Assembly (NCBI GenBank): GCA_036768485.1
Contig: JAVLUZ010000629.1
Location: forward strand, 62,001 to 126,000
Reading direction: 5' to 3'
DNA: 64,000 nucleotides
Source of the DNA: Mermis nigrescens
Lineage: Eukaryota; Nematoda; Enoplea; Mermithida; Mermithidae
Positions 47,031-61,133 of this stretch are shown here, piece by piece. A model generated the notes under the pieces. It ran no database searches. It saw only the letters and a program-made list of their open reading frames with translations, and was not told the DNA's origin. A program made the position numbers and the translations under genes. Numbering within the stretch: the stretch's first letter is position 1; every line of letters begins with the position of its first letter.

Positions 47031-48169
47031 TGTCATATAATTTCGCATAGTAAAACTTATGTTCATGAATCACTCTGCACAATATTGCGATTGCTGCTTC
47101 AGTGTAAACTGCTTCTGTAATCGATTTACATCGACTCAAGAATTGTGAACCATGCATAAGGTTTCGTGAAACGGACTATTGTAGTATTTTGGTAAAAAAA
47201 GTATAAAGAAATGGAAAAAATATGGTAAAGGAAGTTTTTGCCAAATATGGGTTGCTTAAGATTTTAGAAAGCACGTATGGGTGCAAAATGTTTTACGAAT
47301 AGATAATTATGGCGTCATCTCATTTGAACAAATGACCGAAAAGACTTTTCTCTGTCCCTCATTAAATTGACAGTTGAGATCACACATGGGCATGGGGGGT
47401 TCGGGGGGTATGCATCCCCTAGAAGTTGAACCCCTCACCCCCATCCCCCAGAAATCAAAATACCCCCCAGAATTCAATTTTTGAAATTTTTTTTGCTTTT
47501 TTAACGATTTTTTGATGCCATTGGATAGTGCTCGATGAGAAACGTCGTAAAATGGTGTTTTTTCGCCATAAAACCACTTTCAAGACTATTTTTTGACCTT
47601 CAAAAATTTTTTCAACCCCCTCCCCATACCCAGGCGTGGGAGTTTGGGGGTATGCACCCCCAGAAATCAAATTACCCCCCCCAGAAACCAAAATACCCCC
47701 AGAATTCAATTTTTGAAATTTTTTTCCTGGTTTCTCGCAATTTTTGATGCCAATGGATAGTGCTCGATGATAAACGTTGAAAATGGTGTTTTTTTTGCTA
47801 TACCACCATTTTTAAGGCCATTTTTTGACCTTAGAAAGAATCTTGAACCCCCCAGAACTTTAGTGCTGCCACCTATGGTCGTAACTTTTCTGAATCGAAT
47901 CAAGTTTGATAAAAAAATATGGAAATTGAATTTTATGTCCTTGGTAATTTGCTGATAATGTTTCTGGAGTGATTAAAATTTCAAGATTCATACATTGATT
48001 GATGTGATACAGATTAATCATTTTTTATTCATGAAAATTTGTGTAAAAATAGTATGTAAAGTTTCTTTTTTATTTTACATTTCTGTTTCCGTTAATTTTT
48101 TTATCACCTTCGTTTTTTTCGTAATATGCGATTCCGGTGTAGAAAAAATAATTAATGGAACCATATATC
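47031..48169 (+). repeat. Intron 4 segment with a family A composite
   Basis: AT-rich to 47380. Then two fused family A copies, 47381-47624 (right end missing) and 47625-47877 (ends CATACCCAGGCG and CTGCCACCTATG). No matching duplication, as expected from recombination. 47878-48169 shows nothing. Confidence 0.7.
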
Positions 48170-48363
48170 CAGTGGCGGATCCAGGATTTTCCTAAGATGG
48201 GGGGGCGGTACCCCTAAGGGGGGAGGGCGGAACCCTGACTGGGCGAAAAAATTAGCCGTTTTAACATCGAAAATCGCTCAAAAATCCATAATTTTGCGCA
48301 CTATTTTGGGCCATTGGGTGGGGCGACCGCCCCCCACCCCACTCCCACCCCTAAATCCCCCTG
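48170..48363 (+). mobile_element. Family C MITE
   Basis: Ends CAGTGGCGGATCCAGG and CTAAATCCCCCTG; octamers CATATATC / CATATATT (7 of 8). Confidence 0.88.
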
Positions 48364-48834
48364 CATATATTTATGTTGTAAACAGCGTAATTTGAGTGTA
48401 AAATGATTCCAGTGTGAACTTTAATATTTGATGGAGGTAGTTATGGATTGAATCCTCGCACAAAAAGTGATGGCTTGTGGGGTAAACAGGTCTATTTAAA
48501 GAAGAGGAATATCTAAACGTCTGCTGTAGATTAACTTTAGAGCTAGAAACTCTGTCTGGGGAAAGTGTAAAGCAAAAACTGCCGCACAAACATAACACAA
48601 ATATCTATGCATTTAACAGGAAAGAGCGATAAAAGTGCTAAAAAACTAATATATCAAAATACGAATTTGATTCGATTCAAAGACAATCTAAATATATGTG
48701 TTGTGTAAAGTTACAAAGTCTTAGAAGTGTAAACTTGACTCTAATTGCTGTACGTTGTACTTAACCAATTAATATTAGTGTTAGATCAATGAGATTATTA
48801 ATATTTTGAACGTAAATATCTTTAATGTGTTGAG

Positions 48835-48985
48835 GGTAAAGTATCTAGGTTAACTGCGTAAAATATCTAGGGTAACAGTGTAAAGTACATAAGTTAAAAG
48901 TGTAAAGTATCTAGGTTAATAGTGTAAAGTATATAGTTTAAAAGTGTAAAGCATCTAGGTTAGAGTGTAAAGTATCTGGCTTGGG
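48835..48985 (+). repeat. 22-bp GTGTAAAG minisatellite before PREB exon 5
   Basis: About seven units of the type GTGTAAAGTATCTAGGTTAA, ending 20 bp before the exon 5 acceptor. 48364-48834 is AT-rich with scattered GTGTAAA. Confidence 0.8.
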
Positions 48986-49004
48986 AGTAGAATGATTTTT
49001 CTAG

Positions 49005-49202
49005 ATAAATGACTATTCTACCACGCCTTCGGTCGTAATTTCTGTATCGGCTGATAATACGGCTAAGATGCACGTATTTCCGCACGACGATAAAACGTCC
49101 AAGCGATCCAATCGTAAAAATCCATTCACCGGCTGGACTTTGCTAAGAACGCTGCTGATTTGGCTACTTATTTATTACTTATTGATTTTTCTCGGTTTTT
49201 GA
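49005..49202 (+). CDS. PREB: PREB/SEC12 exon 5 (codons 444-508, C-terminal membrane anchor, stop TGA)
   Basis: Starts after TTTTTCTAG in phase 0 and reads INDYSTTPSVVISVSADN, the last blade strand, then AKMHVFPHDD and a basic, polar stretch. It ends in a single hydrophobic segment of about 21 residues (from TLLRTLLIWLL to IFLGF, about residues 488-508), followed directly by TGA at 49200-49202. A membrane helix at the extreme C-terminus is the family layout: the propeller faces the cytosol and the tail is anchored in the ER. With this exon the gene is complete: 277+491+287+274+198 nt give 508 codons and a stop with every junction in phase. A ladder of about 22-bp GTGTAAAG repeats ends just upstream of this acceptor. 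No poly(A) signal can be assigned with confidence. Confidence 0.92.
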   Translation: MNDYSTTPSVVISVSADNTAKMHVFPHDDKTSKRSNRKNPFTGWTLLRTLLIWLLIYYLLIFLGF

Positions 49203-52200
49203 TTATTTTTTTAGATATTTTGCCTTTATGCGACAATTCTTGTTTAAACCTAGTTTATTGACATTTTTAAACGGGCTTTATTTTTTCATATAATTTTAGC
49301 AAAGTTTAAACAGCGCAAAAGTGGTTTTGAAATTTTTTTGATTAGCACGACTTTTTCGTATTCGGAAAAAGTTTTTTGGGATAAAACGGTGAAGATTGCT
49401 TTAAAGCTTTGTAATTTTCTATTCAATTTCCCTCATAATGCCTAAAAAATTAGCTTAAAATGGCTGAGTTAGATAACCGAAATTAGCTTAGAAGTTCAAT
49501 CAACGGAAAAATTTGGTATTTTGTACTGTAACTCGTAATACTGTAGTTTATCATTCCTATCCTCTTGGCTTGAAACATTTTTGTAAAAAGTTTACACTTT
49601 TTCAGACGTCGAACTGTAGTTTTGTCATTGGTTGTTAGGTTTAACACTTGGTGATAGCGTTCTTTTGTTTCTGTCGAGTTTATTTATTCGTATATTGCGA
49701 AATAAAACGACGTGAGGGCGTAGGTAAAGATTGTTCATATGCACATGAAGCCTAGTTATAGTGGGTTTTATTTAACTTGGCGAATGGGCAGATTTAAGGG
49801 GGCCAAAAATATTTGGCGAGATAAAGCATGTATATGCGATTAGCAATGATTTTTGGCCGTATCATCCGGCGCTAGGCGCCGGATGATACTTCTTAATGAC
49901 ATTTATTTACTTTCTTGGCGACCTGGAAGCACGTTTTTTGTATTCAGCAGCGATTTTTTCCGGTTTACAAAGACTTTTTGGGACCGTCTTTGTACATGTA
50001 CAAAGATTTTTGGGAAGACAAAAAACGCAAAAGATCTGAAATTTGCAAATTTTTCGGCGCTCCGCGCCGAAATGAGTAATTATGTGTCCTGTATATCTTT
50101 ATAATAGCAGAAATCGCATTTCGAAAGTATATATGTCACATTTTTCGGCGCTTCGTGCCGTTTTAAGACGATTCTTATTGATTTTTGCCCTCGTAAACCC
50201 ATGAATTGGCCAAAATACACTAATAAAGGCCGAACAACTCTGTTTTTACCACACTGAAGTCGCTACCTTACTATATCATAGTACTCAAAAATTTGTGTGT
50301 ACAAAGGCTTTTAGGGGCCGTCTTTGTACATAAACAAACGGACCTTGTACAAAAAATTGCCTGGACACCAATCTCTGTTCATGTATGTTTCACAACAATT
50401 TTAACAACAGAAACGGCTATTTTTGCATAGTTTTTTCTATTTTTATTTAAAAATTTCGATGTATCGCATCAAATGCTATAAATCAGTAAATCGTTCTTCT
50501 AGATGTATATCCGCCTTAATTTTGAGAATTTTTCCGGCGCTTCGCGCCAGACTTGTTAAAGTTAACGATTGTGACAAAATTTTGTAAAATTTTTAGAAAA
50601 AATTTTGCGTCAAAAGTGATATTATGTAAAAGTATACAATGTAAAACACGGAAAAAACGCTATTTCGCGCGTTAAGGGCAAATTTTTTTGGACCTGTTTG
50701 CTGTTTTTTTTAATTTAGTCCGCATGAATCAGTCCACAATGATGGTTTAAACTTCCGATGCATTAATGCGGTTTGGCCATAGCAAGCGTCTCAGCATAAC
50801 TCGATATACTGTAGAATATTATAACTATGTTGTTAGCTAAAACTACTTTTGTAGGCACTTCAAATTGTTTCGAAAACCGCAAACTTGAATGAAACTGACT
50901 ATAGTTTTACATACTTGTCTAAGGGGAATAAAGCTCAAGAAAGTTGGTGAGTGCAAACGAGTCGATTTTTTCATCTTCGCTCTGCCTTTTTCTCAAAATT
51001 ATTCGAATTTCGAGCCCTGGCATAGACAAAAATATTTCTAAATACGATTGGTTTTGTAACCCAAAATCGACTGCAATACTTCTTTAGGGTAAAAGTATGC
51101 CCACTGTGTACACACATATGTAGAATATGGGTGAACAAATGCATGTGTAAATAAATCACAAATGATGAATGACGCTGGCAAACTTTTGCGAACACTTGGT
51201 TAAAAATTTGATACTGGATATTACTTGTACAATAAGCTAACACGAATACGGATCAATCGTCATTATGATCGTATGGCCGGTCCTGGAAGCCACGCTTTTC
51301 TAGCCAAACTGGTCTCTAGAAGCTGGTATGTATGTATCTCTTTCCCAGGACGAACTAACTATATTTTCACCCTTTATTCCTACTTTGCATTGTGTTATGT
51401 ATAAAGAAGAAATCGAGCTTAAAGGAACAAAGTGGAAAATTTTCCAACCGTAACGAGCAAATTTTGGATAAAATGAATGTCAGATATTTTTAAACTGGTT
51501 TGACTAAATGACAGATTGAGATCGAGAAATCGATTAACTTTTGGATATGCGGGTTTTTCTTACAGCCAGATGAATTCCACGGGATTCTATTCTGGCCCTC
51601 TGGGTTAATCACAGTCGCAATCGAATGGGCTTGTGACGTATATGGACGGGGTCTGGTTGTACCCTCCTCCTCTTCCCCCAGTGTCTCAAAGGCCGCCAAG
51701 AGTCTGTAGACTCTCCAGAACTGAATTCTTAGAGATATGTATTGCCCCATCGGACCCCTGAGAATTGGTTGCTTCCCACTTATAGTCACATTACGTTTTG
51801 CCAAGAGTAGTAATTTTTTACGTTTTTAAACTTTCTTGAAAGAAGTTAGAGGATTCAGAACATGAGACTCAGCTCATTAGATGAAACATTAAATTTTCTA
51901 GCTATTCATTAAAAAGTGATAAAAATACGTTGAAAGAGAGTTATTGTAGATGAAAGATGAAAATGTCTAAAATATTAGCATTTTCCAATATGGCGGCTTT
52001 GGCGGCCATATTGAAAAACGTGGATTCGTTACTTAACCCTCCATTTAAAATCATGTTTTTGCAGTCGAAGAGTGCCATGACAGAACGCCGTTCTAGCCTA
52101 TGATAAGCTACGCCTTCCTTGTATACTCTGGTAATTGTTACTTTCACTTTATTCTATTTTATGCTATCGATTGGACTGGCTACTCTCGGAATTTAAAGCC

Positions 52201-52416
52201 AAATTTTATGGAATCGCGTTTTGGTAATTTATGCTCTTTCGAAAATAATTTTTTAGTCCATTGGAGAGTTAAGGATTGAGCTTCCATATGAATATCCTCA
52301 TGCGAACCTGAATAACTTGGGCAAAAAATTGACGCTTTAATAATTTACGAATCTTAAGTGAATGCAAGTGCCAAATATACAGAATACGCTTATAGAACAC
52401 ATTTAAATATTCCTCG
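49203..52416. other. Intergenic region between the convergent genes
   Basis: 49203-49800 no feature. A perfect hairpin with 14-bp arms (GTATCATCCGGCGC, loop TAG) lies at 49859-49889. Family D repeat at about 49935-50360. Hairpin GGCGC-TTC-GCGCC at 50536-50548. The remainder to 52416 has no recognisable gene or repeat; CAATATGGC / GCCATATTG inverted arms lie at about 51988-52015. Confidence 0.55.
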
Positions 52417-52503
52417 TCATTCCAACGTTAACGCTTGCACGATCCACGGATCGCGTTTCGATCCTTCTTTAAATTCTTCTTTGGTTAATTTTCCATCTTT
52501 GTT
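52417..52503 (-). CDS. NCS1: Frequenin/NCS-1 last exon (fourth EF-hand end, C-terminus, stop TGA)
   Basis: Neuronal calcium sensor of the frequenin class, an N-myristoylated EF-hand protein that modulates synaptic release, ion channels and PI4-kinase in animals. This exon reads NKDGKLTKEEFKEGSKRDP and then WIVQALTLE before TGA (plus-strand 52417-52419). It supplies most of the fourth calcium loop (D from the previous exon, then N, D, K and a terminal E) and the conserved Gly-Ser-Lys plus IVQAL tail. The acceptor is the AG at 52505-52504, phase 0. The chain stops at LTLE, without the YDGLV-type extension of vertebrate NCS-1, so either the lineage has a short tail or another 3' exon exists. Confidence 0.93.
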   Translation of the reverse strand, partial: NKDGKLTKEEFKEGSKRDPWIVQALTLE

Positions 52504-52617
52504 CTAAAATATCAACTGACGTGCGAAAAGATGTTATTTAAACTAGAAACGGTAATCTATAATTTGTTATGCCACACTTTGCGTGTAAGGTAGTTTAAAT
52601 GTGTTATAGTCAAATGC

Positions 52618-53096
<479 letters not shown>

Positions 53097-53571
53097 AATT
53101 TGTTTTTTTATATTTTTATTAATGTTACTACAGATAAATGTAATTAGCTACCTTAATTCAACGCATTGCTATAAATAATTATTCTCACAGTTTTAAAGGC
53201 AAAGTACAATAAACCGCAAGATTTCTGCACAGCTAAGATCTTCAAACGGAAAAATACGAATCTATGTATGTCACGTATCGTTCTCGAATTAAATCGATTC
53301 CCAGCAGCAAACTGTTTATTTCTATAACTTCCGATAATTTTTCGTTTTTTTATTCCATCAATTCTAGTCTTTTTTTAATTTTTAACCATCAATTTGTTTC
53401 TTTTGTTTACACATCTTTTTTGTCAACTATATACTTATGTCATAGGTACCTACGTTATTTAACAGAAATCGCCCAACAATGCATTTTAATCGCCCTTTTT
53501 ACTTTTTAAATATTTGTTTGTTTACTTTGTTATTATGCAGACATGTTTTCGTAATAATTGTTTATGATTAC

Positions 53572-53738
53572 CCAATCCATTTGTTCGAAAATCCTCTCGA
53601 CCCTTTTTTGGGGAGTATTCTCGTTGTCAGGTAAGGTGATCATGTTTCCGACCATTGAATATATAGCGTCGACTATGTCGATCATTTCATCCTTCGTAAT
53701 ATACCCGTCTTTGTCTAAATCGTACAACGCAAAGGCCC
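53572..53738 (-). CDS. NCS1: Frequenin/NCS-1 penultimate exon (third EF-hand and linker)
   Basis: Reads (W)[18 protein letters not shown], then [12 protein letters not shown], a short loop with [11 protein letters not shown], and [10 protein letters not shown]. The third EF-hand loop [12 protein letters not shown] is intact, with calcium ligands at positions 1, 3, 5, 7, 9 and 12. The acceptor is the AG at 53740-53739; two G residues complete the tryptophan codon split by the intron. The donor is GTAATC just below 53572, after ATGGATTGG, phase 0. In most relatives a lysine or other polar residue follows the aspartate of the fourth loop; here a tryptophan sits at that place, directly at the splice junction. 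Using the alternative GT one base away would break the frame. Confidence 0.94.
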
Positions 53739-53817
53739 CTAATAAAAATTAACTATTTGCTTCTACTTTTAAATAAATTATTCAATTTTTAAATTTATTG
53801 TATTTTTTTATTGCACT

Positions 53818-53885
53818 TATTTGTTTATTTATTTATTTATTTATTTATAATTTTTTATTTATTTATTTATTTATTTATTTATTCA
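53818..53885. repeat. TTTA microsatellite
   Basis: TTTA units abutting the left end of a foldback element. Confidence 0.85.
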
Positions 53886-55060
<1,175 letters not shown>

Positions 55061-55189
55061 CACCCTACTTTTAATTAGCATGATTTGGGTATATCAGTCA
55101 ATAAATACATACGGTAATACGCCACAATAATGACAGCAGTCCAAGTACACGGAAAACAATATTGTTCTGAACATCAGCGTTATGTTTTT

Positions 55190-56600
55190 TAAACAAGAAA
55201 ATCTTACCTTATTTAAACAGATCGAAGGTTTTTAGCACAAACTTTACGCAAATATTTAGTCTAAAGAACACTTACGCTCAGATTCGTAATTCTAACGTTA
55301 CGTGGAACATTTTTGAAAACAATAAAGCTTCTGCAATGCTCTGAAACTAAAATTAATTTTAAGTGTAAACTTTACATAACTACTGGGTGTAAAGGAAACA
55401 TGCAGTTAGGTTCGTAATCCTGACCTTACGGGACATATTTTGAAAAAAATTCACGTTTTGCAACGATATGGAAGTAAAATAAATTTTTAGTGTAAACTAC
55501 ACATTAAGAATAAATGAATAGTGCAAACTTTACACAACTACAGGGTGTAGAGAAAACTAACAGTCACATTCGTAATTCTGACGTTACATAGAACACTTTT
55601 CTGAAAAATTTAGCTTTCACAAGGCTCTAGAACTAAAGTTAATTAGCAGTGTAAACTTTACACAACCACAGAACGTAAGACAGATTTTAGTCGGATTCGT
55701 AATTTCGATATTACTCTGATATTACGATCAACCTTTACGAAAAAATTTAGTCTCCACAATGGCCTGAAGACAAATAAATATTAGACGTGAAGCACTTAAA
55801 ACCACTGTTGAATGTAAACAAACGCACCCAAATGGCATATCACGTTTGATTCCCGGTACATTTTTAGAATGAGATCATGTCCAGACTCATAACCGGAGAA
55901 GTTGGCAGAAAAAAACAAGACAGAAACACGTTTGACACTCCCAAATTTTGACTTTACACCTCCCAAAAAGCTAAATAATTTTAACTCAATAAACTCAATT
56001 TTCTGTGACGTTAAGCCCTTTGAAAGTACATTATTTTTTTCTATTCGACCTATCCCGATTTTAAAACGAAGGAAGTTGCGAACAATAAGGCGGACAAAAA
56101 CATATTTTCTACCATCCACCACATTGTAAACTTTGAAAATCTAAACCTAACTCCGCAGTGAGTGTAAAAAACCCAGTTTCGGCCAGTTTGTAACCTTTAA
56201 CTCGTAGTACGCTTATATGTAGGAAACTTCTGTTCCTCAAAATATTTGAGAAATTTGCCAATCAAAATAGGGGAAAAACGTGTTTTGCGATCACTTTACA
56301 CCCTTGAACTCGAACTTTACACCCTCATAAGTAACTCAATAATGCGTTTTTTCAAACGCAGTTTGCTGCGTTACACTCTTTACACGGTCACTCTAAAAAA
56401 AGTCACTTTTTACAAAAATAAAAAGGCCATTGAGCCTAGTAAATCGTCGACATTTTAAAAAAAACAGACGACACAGAGTGCGAAATTGAGTTTGATAAGT
56501 TCTGTCGCTGACCAAAATTAAAAAAACTGTTATAGTGTTACAGTAAAGCCTTACACGCTCTTTACACACTGGGTAGAGGTGAAAAAAAACAAAATGGCAT
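55190..56600. repeat. Degenerate repeats with ATTCGTAAT and GTGTAAAC
   Basis: ATTCGTAATTCT-A-CGTTAC recurs at about 55275, 55408, 55568 and 55690 with TAGTGTAAACTTTACA between. GTGTAAA and TTTACAC motifs continue to 56600. The pattern resembles the duplication at 7.9-8.6 kb. Confidence 0.6.
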
Positions 56601-58730
56601 CGGATTTTTTGATTATCTATCTTTGGAAAAACCGCACAATACAGAGGTGTCCCTTTATAGCCGTAGGGGGTAGTCACTTTTTAGGGGGTAAGTATATTAT
56701 TATAGTATACTCGCTGAGCTACCCGGCGTTGCCCGGGCTGAACTTAGGCCTGATAGCTATGTGGAATTGAGATGTATGTCTCTTGTAATTTTTCGGCACT
56801 TTTGATGTTTTTGGGATATTTCTAAAAAATTGTTAGTAAAAACCATATTTTATTTTCTTGGATTTTCTTAAAATGTTTTTTGTCAACCATTTTTTTGATC
56901 AAATCCATATTTTTGACGTGACAGAATGGTTTTGAAAATTCTTTAGCCAAAATCATATTTTTGATGTTTTGCGATGTTCTGGAAATTTTTTGATCAAACC
57001 CATATTTTTGATGTTTTGGTTTGTTTTGGAAAATTTTTTTGGTCAAATCATATCCCTCGCTTTCCCGTGAACTAAGACGGCGTCCTAGCCGATCATTTTT
57101 TGGGATTTTTTGTTGTATGTTTTGTATGACTACAAAACTTTGTCTAGCCTTATTTGAGCCCTAGTTACATCATTTGAGATGTTCTTACATTATAAAAAAG
57201 TTTTGGTCAATGATTAGTGCAAGATTGGTGGGCTTCTACTTTTTAATCAGCTACTACAGTCCTAAAATGATATTTTAGTCAACTAAAATATACTATGTGT
57301 ATTTATTTTATGCATGTCCACCTCATGCGCTCAAATATAGTAGCAGTTTTTTAGTTACAACTTCTTACAAAATTGCTTTAGCGAAAAATGACAAACATAA
57401 TCAGAAAGAGCTTAAAAAATCGCACAAAATGATACTAATATTTGCTATGTTGAGTGAGACTAACTACATTTCAACCTGGCTAGGACGGCGTCCTAGCACG
57501 GGAACCTTTGATTTCGAAAAACACACGGGAACGCGAGGGATATTTTTGATGTTTTAAAAATTTTTTGTTTGTTGTAGCAAAGGGTGTCATATATCAAGTG
57601 ATATCTCATATCACTCATATGCAATGACAGAGGGTATCTCCTATCTTATATCACTGCATGTTATGGCACATACAGGGTATCTTATATCACATCATTGTAC
57701 CTTATAGCATCGTCCAGCTTGTAGCATTATGTAGGCTATACTACGTCCGATCTTATATTATAAAGCATGCAGCGGCAAAAGTACCGTAACCAGAAAATAG
57801 TGTAAACTGAATTTGTTCCGATTTTCGAAATTTGGCAAAAAATCGGCTACGTCCCGAAATCGGCCATGCTTATGCATAGGGACGCCTCCCGCTTCATCCC
57901 GGTACATTTTTTGATCAAATCCATATTTTTGACGTTACAGAATGGTTTTGAGAATTTCTTTAGCCAAAATCATATTTTTGATGTTTTAGGATGTTCTGGA
58001 AATTTTTTTGGTCAAACCCATATTTTTGATGTTTTGGGATGTTTTGGAAAAATTTTTTGCTCAAACCATATTTTTGATCTTTTAAAAATTTTTTGTTTGT
58101 TGTAGCAAAGGGTGTCATATATTACGTGATATCTTATATCACTCATATGTTATAGCTGAGGGTATCTCCTATCTTATATCACTGCATGTTATGGCACAGA
58201 CAGGGTATCTTCTATCACATCATTGTACCATATAACATTGCCCATCTTGTAGCATAATGTAGGCTAAATTACGTCCGATTCTATGTTATAACGCACGCAG
58301 CGTCTAAAAGTACCGTAACCCGAAAACAGTGTAAACTGAATTCGTTCCGATTTTCGAAGTTTGGCAAAAAATGAGTGTGTCCCGAAATGGCAATGCTTAC
58401 GCATAGGGACGCCTCCCGCTTCACCTCTGTACATTTTTTTGGATCAAATCCATATTTTTGACGTTACAGAATGGTTTTGAAAATTCTTTAGCAAAAATCA
58501 TATTTTTGATGTTTTGGGATGTTCTGGAAATTTTTGTTGGTCAAACCATATTTTTGATGTTTCAAAATTTTTTTGTTTGTTGTAGCAAAGAGTATCATAT
58601 ATCACGTGATATCTTATATCACTCATGGTATCTCTTGTCTTATATCACTGCATGTTTTGGCACATGTTATCGGCTATGTCCGAAAATCGGCCATGCTTAA
58701 GCATAGGGATGCCTACCGCTTTACCCTGTG
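56601..58730. repeat. Large direct repeats
   Basis: GATCAAATCCATATTTTTGA followed by ACAGAATGGTTTTGA occurs near 56897, 57913 and 58443. TTTGTTGTAGCAAAGGGTGT with ATATCTTATATCACTCATA follows at about 57563, 58096 and 58577. Units are about 0.5 kb and 1 kb. A short CCCGGCGTTGCCCGGG motif lies at 56722-56737. Confidence 0.7.
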
Positions 58731-58880
58731 CAGGGTGCATGGGTGGGGTTAGTGACATTCAAATGTCGCTACATATCCAGCCAGTAGGCCGAGCTCGGGC
58801 CAAAACGTCAGCCCACCAAGTGTTATGGGTCGGAGACCAACCCCGGACATACAAACAAACTTCCACAAATATATAGTAGA
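58731..58880 (+). repeat. Repeat tail, copy 1
   Basis: GGTGGGGTTAGTGACATT, CCGAGCTCGGGCC, GGAGACCAACCCCGGACATA and CAAACAAACTTCC. A diverged second copy is at about 59553-59705. It may be the 3' end of an RTE-type element; this is inference. Confidence 0.45.
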
Positions 58881-59051
58881 TGAAAAGAAAATAATGAATG
58901 AATTACTGTGTAAAGTAAATCAAAGTTTACATTATTTCATTTTAAACAAAGATAAGTTTAAACGGTGCGACTGAAAAATCAAATGGCCAATTAAATTCCA
59001 TTTGGTCGAATAGAAACTTTCGATACGCCCTTTTTCTAAAATTACTTTTTG

Positions 59052-59420
59052 CCTATCTTATTGCATTGGGATGTTAAAACGTGTCCTAGGCTACAGCATT
59101 TCCTATCTTAGATTATTGGGTATGTTATAACGTGTCCTATGCTACAGAATCGCCTATCTTATAGAATTTAGTATGTTATAAATTGTCCTACGCTACAGAA
59201 TTACCTATCTTATAGCGTTGGGCATGTTATAACGTGTCCTATGCTACAGGATTGCCTATCTTACAGCATTGGGTATGCTATAACGTGTCCTACCCTATAG
59301 CATTGCCTATCTTATAGAATTCAGTATGTTATAACGTGTCCTATCCTATAGCATTGCCTGTTTTATAGCGTTGGGTATGTTATAACATATCCAATGCTAG
59401 AACATATGCAACGCTATAAG
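59052..59420 (+). repeat. 51-bp minisatellite, about seven units
   Basis: CCTATCTTA-marked units start at 59052, 59102, 59153, 59204, 59255, 59306 and 59357. Each holds GTATGTTATAACGTGTCCTA. Confidence 0.92.
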
Positions 59421-59552
59421 GTAGGAGCTATAACGTGCGAGGTGCAGCAACCCGAAAATAGTGTAAACCGACTTTTGGCGCACTTTTAGAAATTGGCGAA
59501 GTCTAAAAAACCCTATGCTTAAGCATAGGGTGTTCTCCTGCCTAAAGTATGT

Positions 59553-59705
59553 ATAGGGTGCTAGGGTGGGGTCGGAAAAATTTTAATGCCGCTACGGACC
59601 ATTCCCGGGTTAGCCCGATCTCGGGCCCAAGTGTCGGTCCACCATCTATTACGGAGCCGGAGCCAACCCCGAACACACAAACAGACTTTCTATAATATAT
59701 ATGAG
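59553..59705 (+). repeat. Repeat tail, copy 2
   Basis: GGTGGGGTCGG, CGATCTCGGGCCC, GGAGCCAACCCCGAACACAC and CAAACAGACTTTC; diverged partner of the copy at 58731. Confidence 0.45.
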
Positions 59706-59888
59706 ATTTATAATATTAATATTATTTATTTATTGCTGATATTATTTTTTATATTATTTATTTATTGCTTATATTATTCTTCAATTAGTTATACTATAAT
59801 TTTCCATTGTATACCTTCTTTACACTTAACATTTTTTATCAATAAATTTTGAATATTGAAGGAATGCTTAGGTATATTCTTGACTTAC

Positions 59889-59967
59889 AATCCAGTTTTT
59901 CTTCCAAATTTCCTCGAGAAGTTATCGATAAAGCTGTTATGAATTCTTTGAACGATATGAATCCATC
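59889..59967 (-). CDS. NCS1: Frequenin/NCS-1 internal exon (second EF-hand)
   Basis: Reads [20 protein letters not shown] then LEEKLD and one base of a tryptophan codon. It continues the second EF-hand loop that starts in the upstream exon (D-G-N-N / D-G-F-I-S-F-K-E) and carries the family signature FI-ALS-TSRG. Acceptor TTTTCAG before 59967 and donor GTAAGT after 59889 are both strong. The intron to the next exon is about 6.1 kb and holds a foldback element, minisatellites and long microsatellites. Confidence 0.94.
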
Positions 59968-60200
59968 CTGAAAACCAAAAGACAAGTGCTTTGTACACAA
60001 ATTAAAGTGTTAATATCAGTTTATTAAAGTGTTAATATCAGTTTCAGTTTTATCCCGTCGTTGAAATTTTCTACAAATCCTGTAATTAAATCTGCAACGT
60101 TTCTTAAAATGACATTAGTAAATCAGGGATAATTCAAGTGTCAAACGTTAAAAATCGGATATCTTGATCACACATTTTGAACATCGATTATTAATGTAAC

Positions 60201-60441
60201 CACACCTGGGCAAGGGGGAGGGGTTGGGGCTATGCACCCCCAGAAATCAAAATACCCCCCAGAATTCAATTTTTGAAAATTTTTTTCGTTTTTTTCGCAA
60301 TTTTTTGATGCCAATGGATAGTGCTTGATGAGAAACGTCGAAAAATGGTGTTTTTATCGCCATACCACCATTTTTAAGGCCATTTTTCGACCTTCAAAAA
60401 AATCTTGCACCCCCCCAGAATTTTCTTGCTGCCCACGTATG
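60201..60441 (+). mobile_element. Family A MITE in an NCS-1 intron
   Basis: Ends CACACCTGGGC and CTGCCCACGTATG, perfect duplication AATGTAAC (60193-60200, 60442-60449). The rest of this intron is AT-rich. Confidence 0.92.
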
Positions 60442-61133
60442 AATGTAACTATAACGTGAGTGCACAAATGTTTTGATGGCAAAAAACGCTTACAGATTTG
60501 GAGGACGTTTTAAATTGATTAGCCAGAAAAGAATTGGGAATCAAGTGAACAGGAAATAATTTGAAAATGGTTATACCAAAAATCACATCACCATGGTTAG
60601 AAAATTGTAAATATTCAGCTATTTCTGTTGGATTAAGCGCAAAGCGTGTATTTCAGCAAAAACTTCTAAACTGCTTGATGCTTCAAATTTGTAAACAATA
60701 AGAGATATTATTAGTGGATAAAAATCAAAGGTTTATAGTTTTTAATCAAAGTCAAATTATAGAAAAGGAAGAGCGGATATTTTAGTTACAAAGCGTTTTT
60801 TTTGAAAAAATATACTCATGAAAAATATGAGCCAGTATAGCTGACCTTATTATCAATTATAAATTATTAAATTTTAATCAATATTTCTTGTAATTAATTA
60901 TTACTTATTGATTGTTAATTATTGTTCTTAATTACTGTATTACTATTGATGTCTAGCATGCTGTTCATATTAATCATTTACCTATCATGCATTATGATTG
61001 ATTAGTTATATTAGCAGATTGAATTATTACATTGGAAATATCACATATTTATAAACATAAATTAATAAATTCGTTAAAATTTTCTTACTATTAAATTTTT
61101 TATTTTATTACATTATACATAAAATTTACTCAC

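Noticed and set aside
51988..52015. CAATATGGCGGC with inverted arm, possible YY1-type site
   Set aside because: A single short match with no promoter context; not enough to call a regulatory site.
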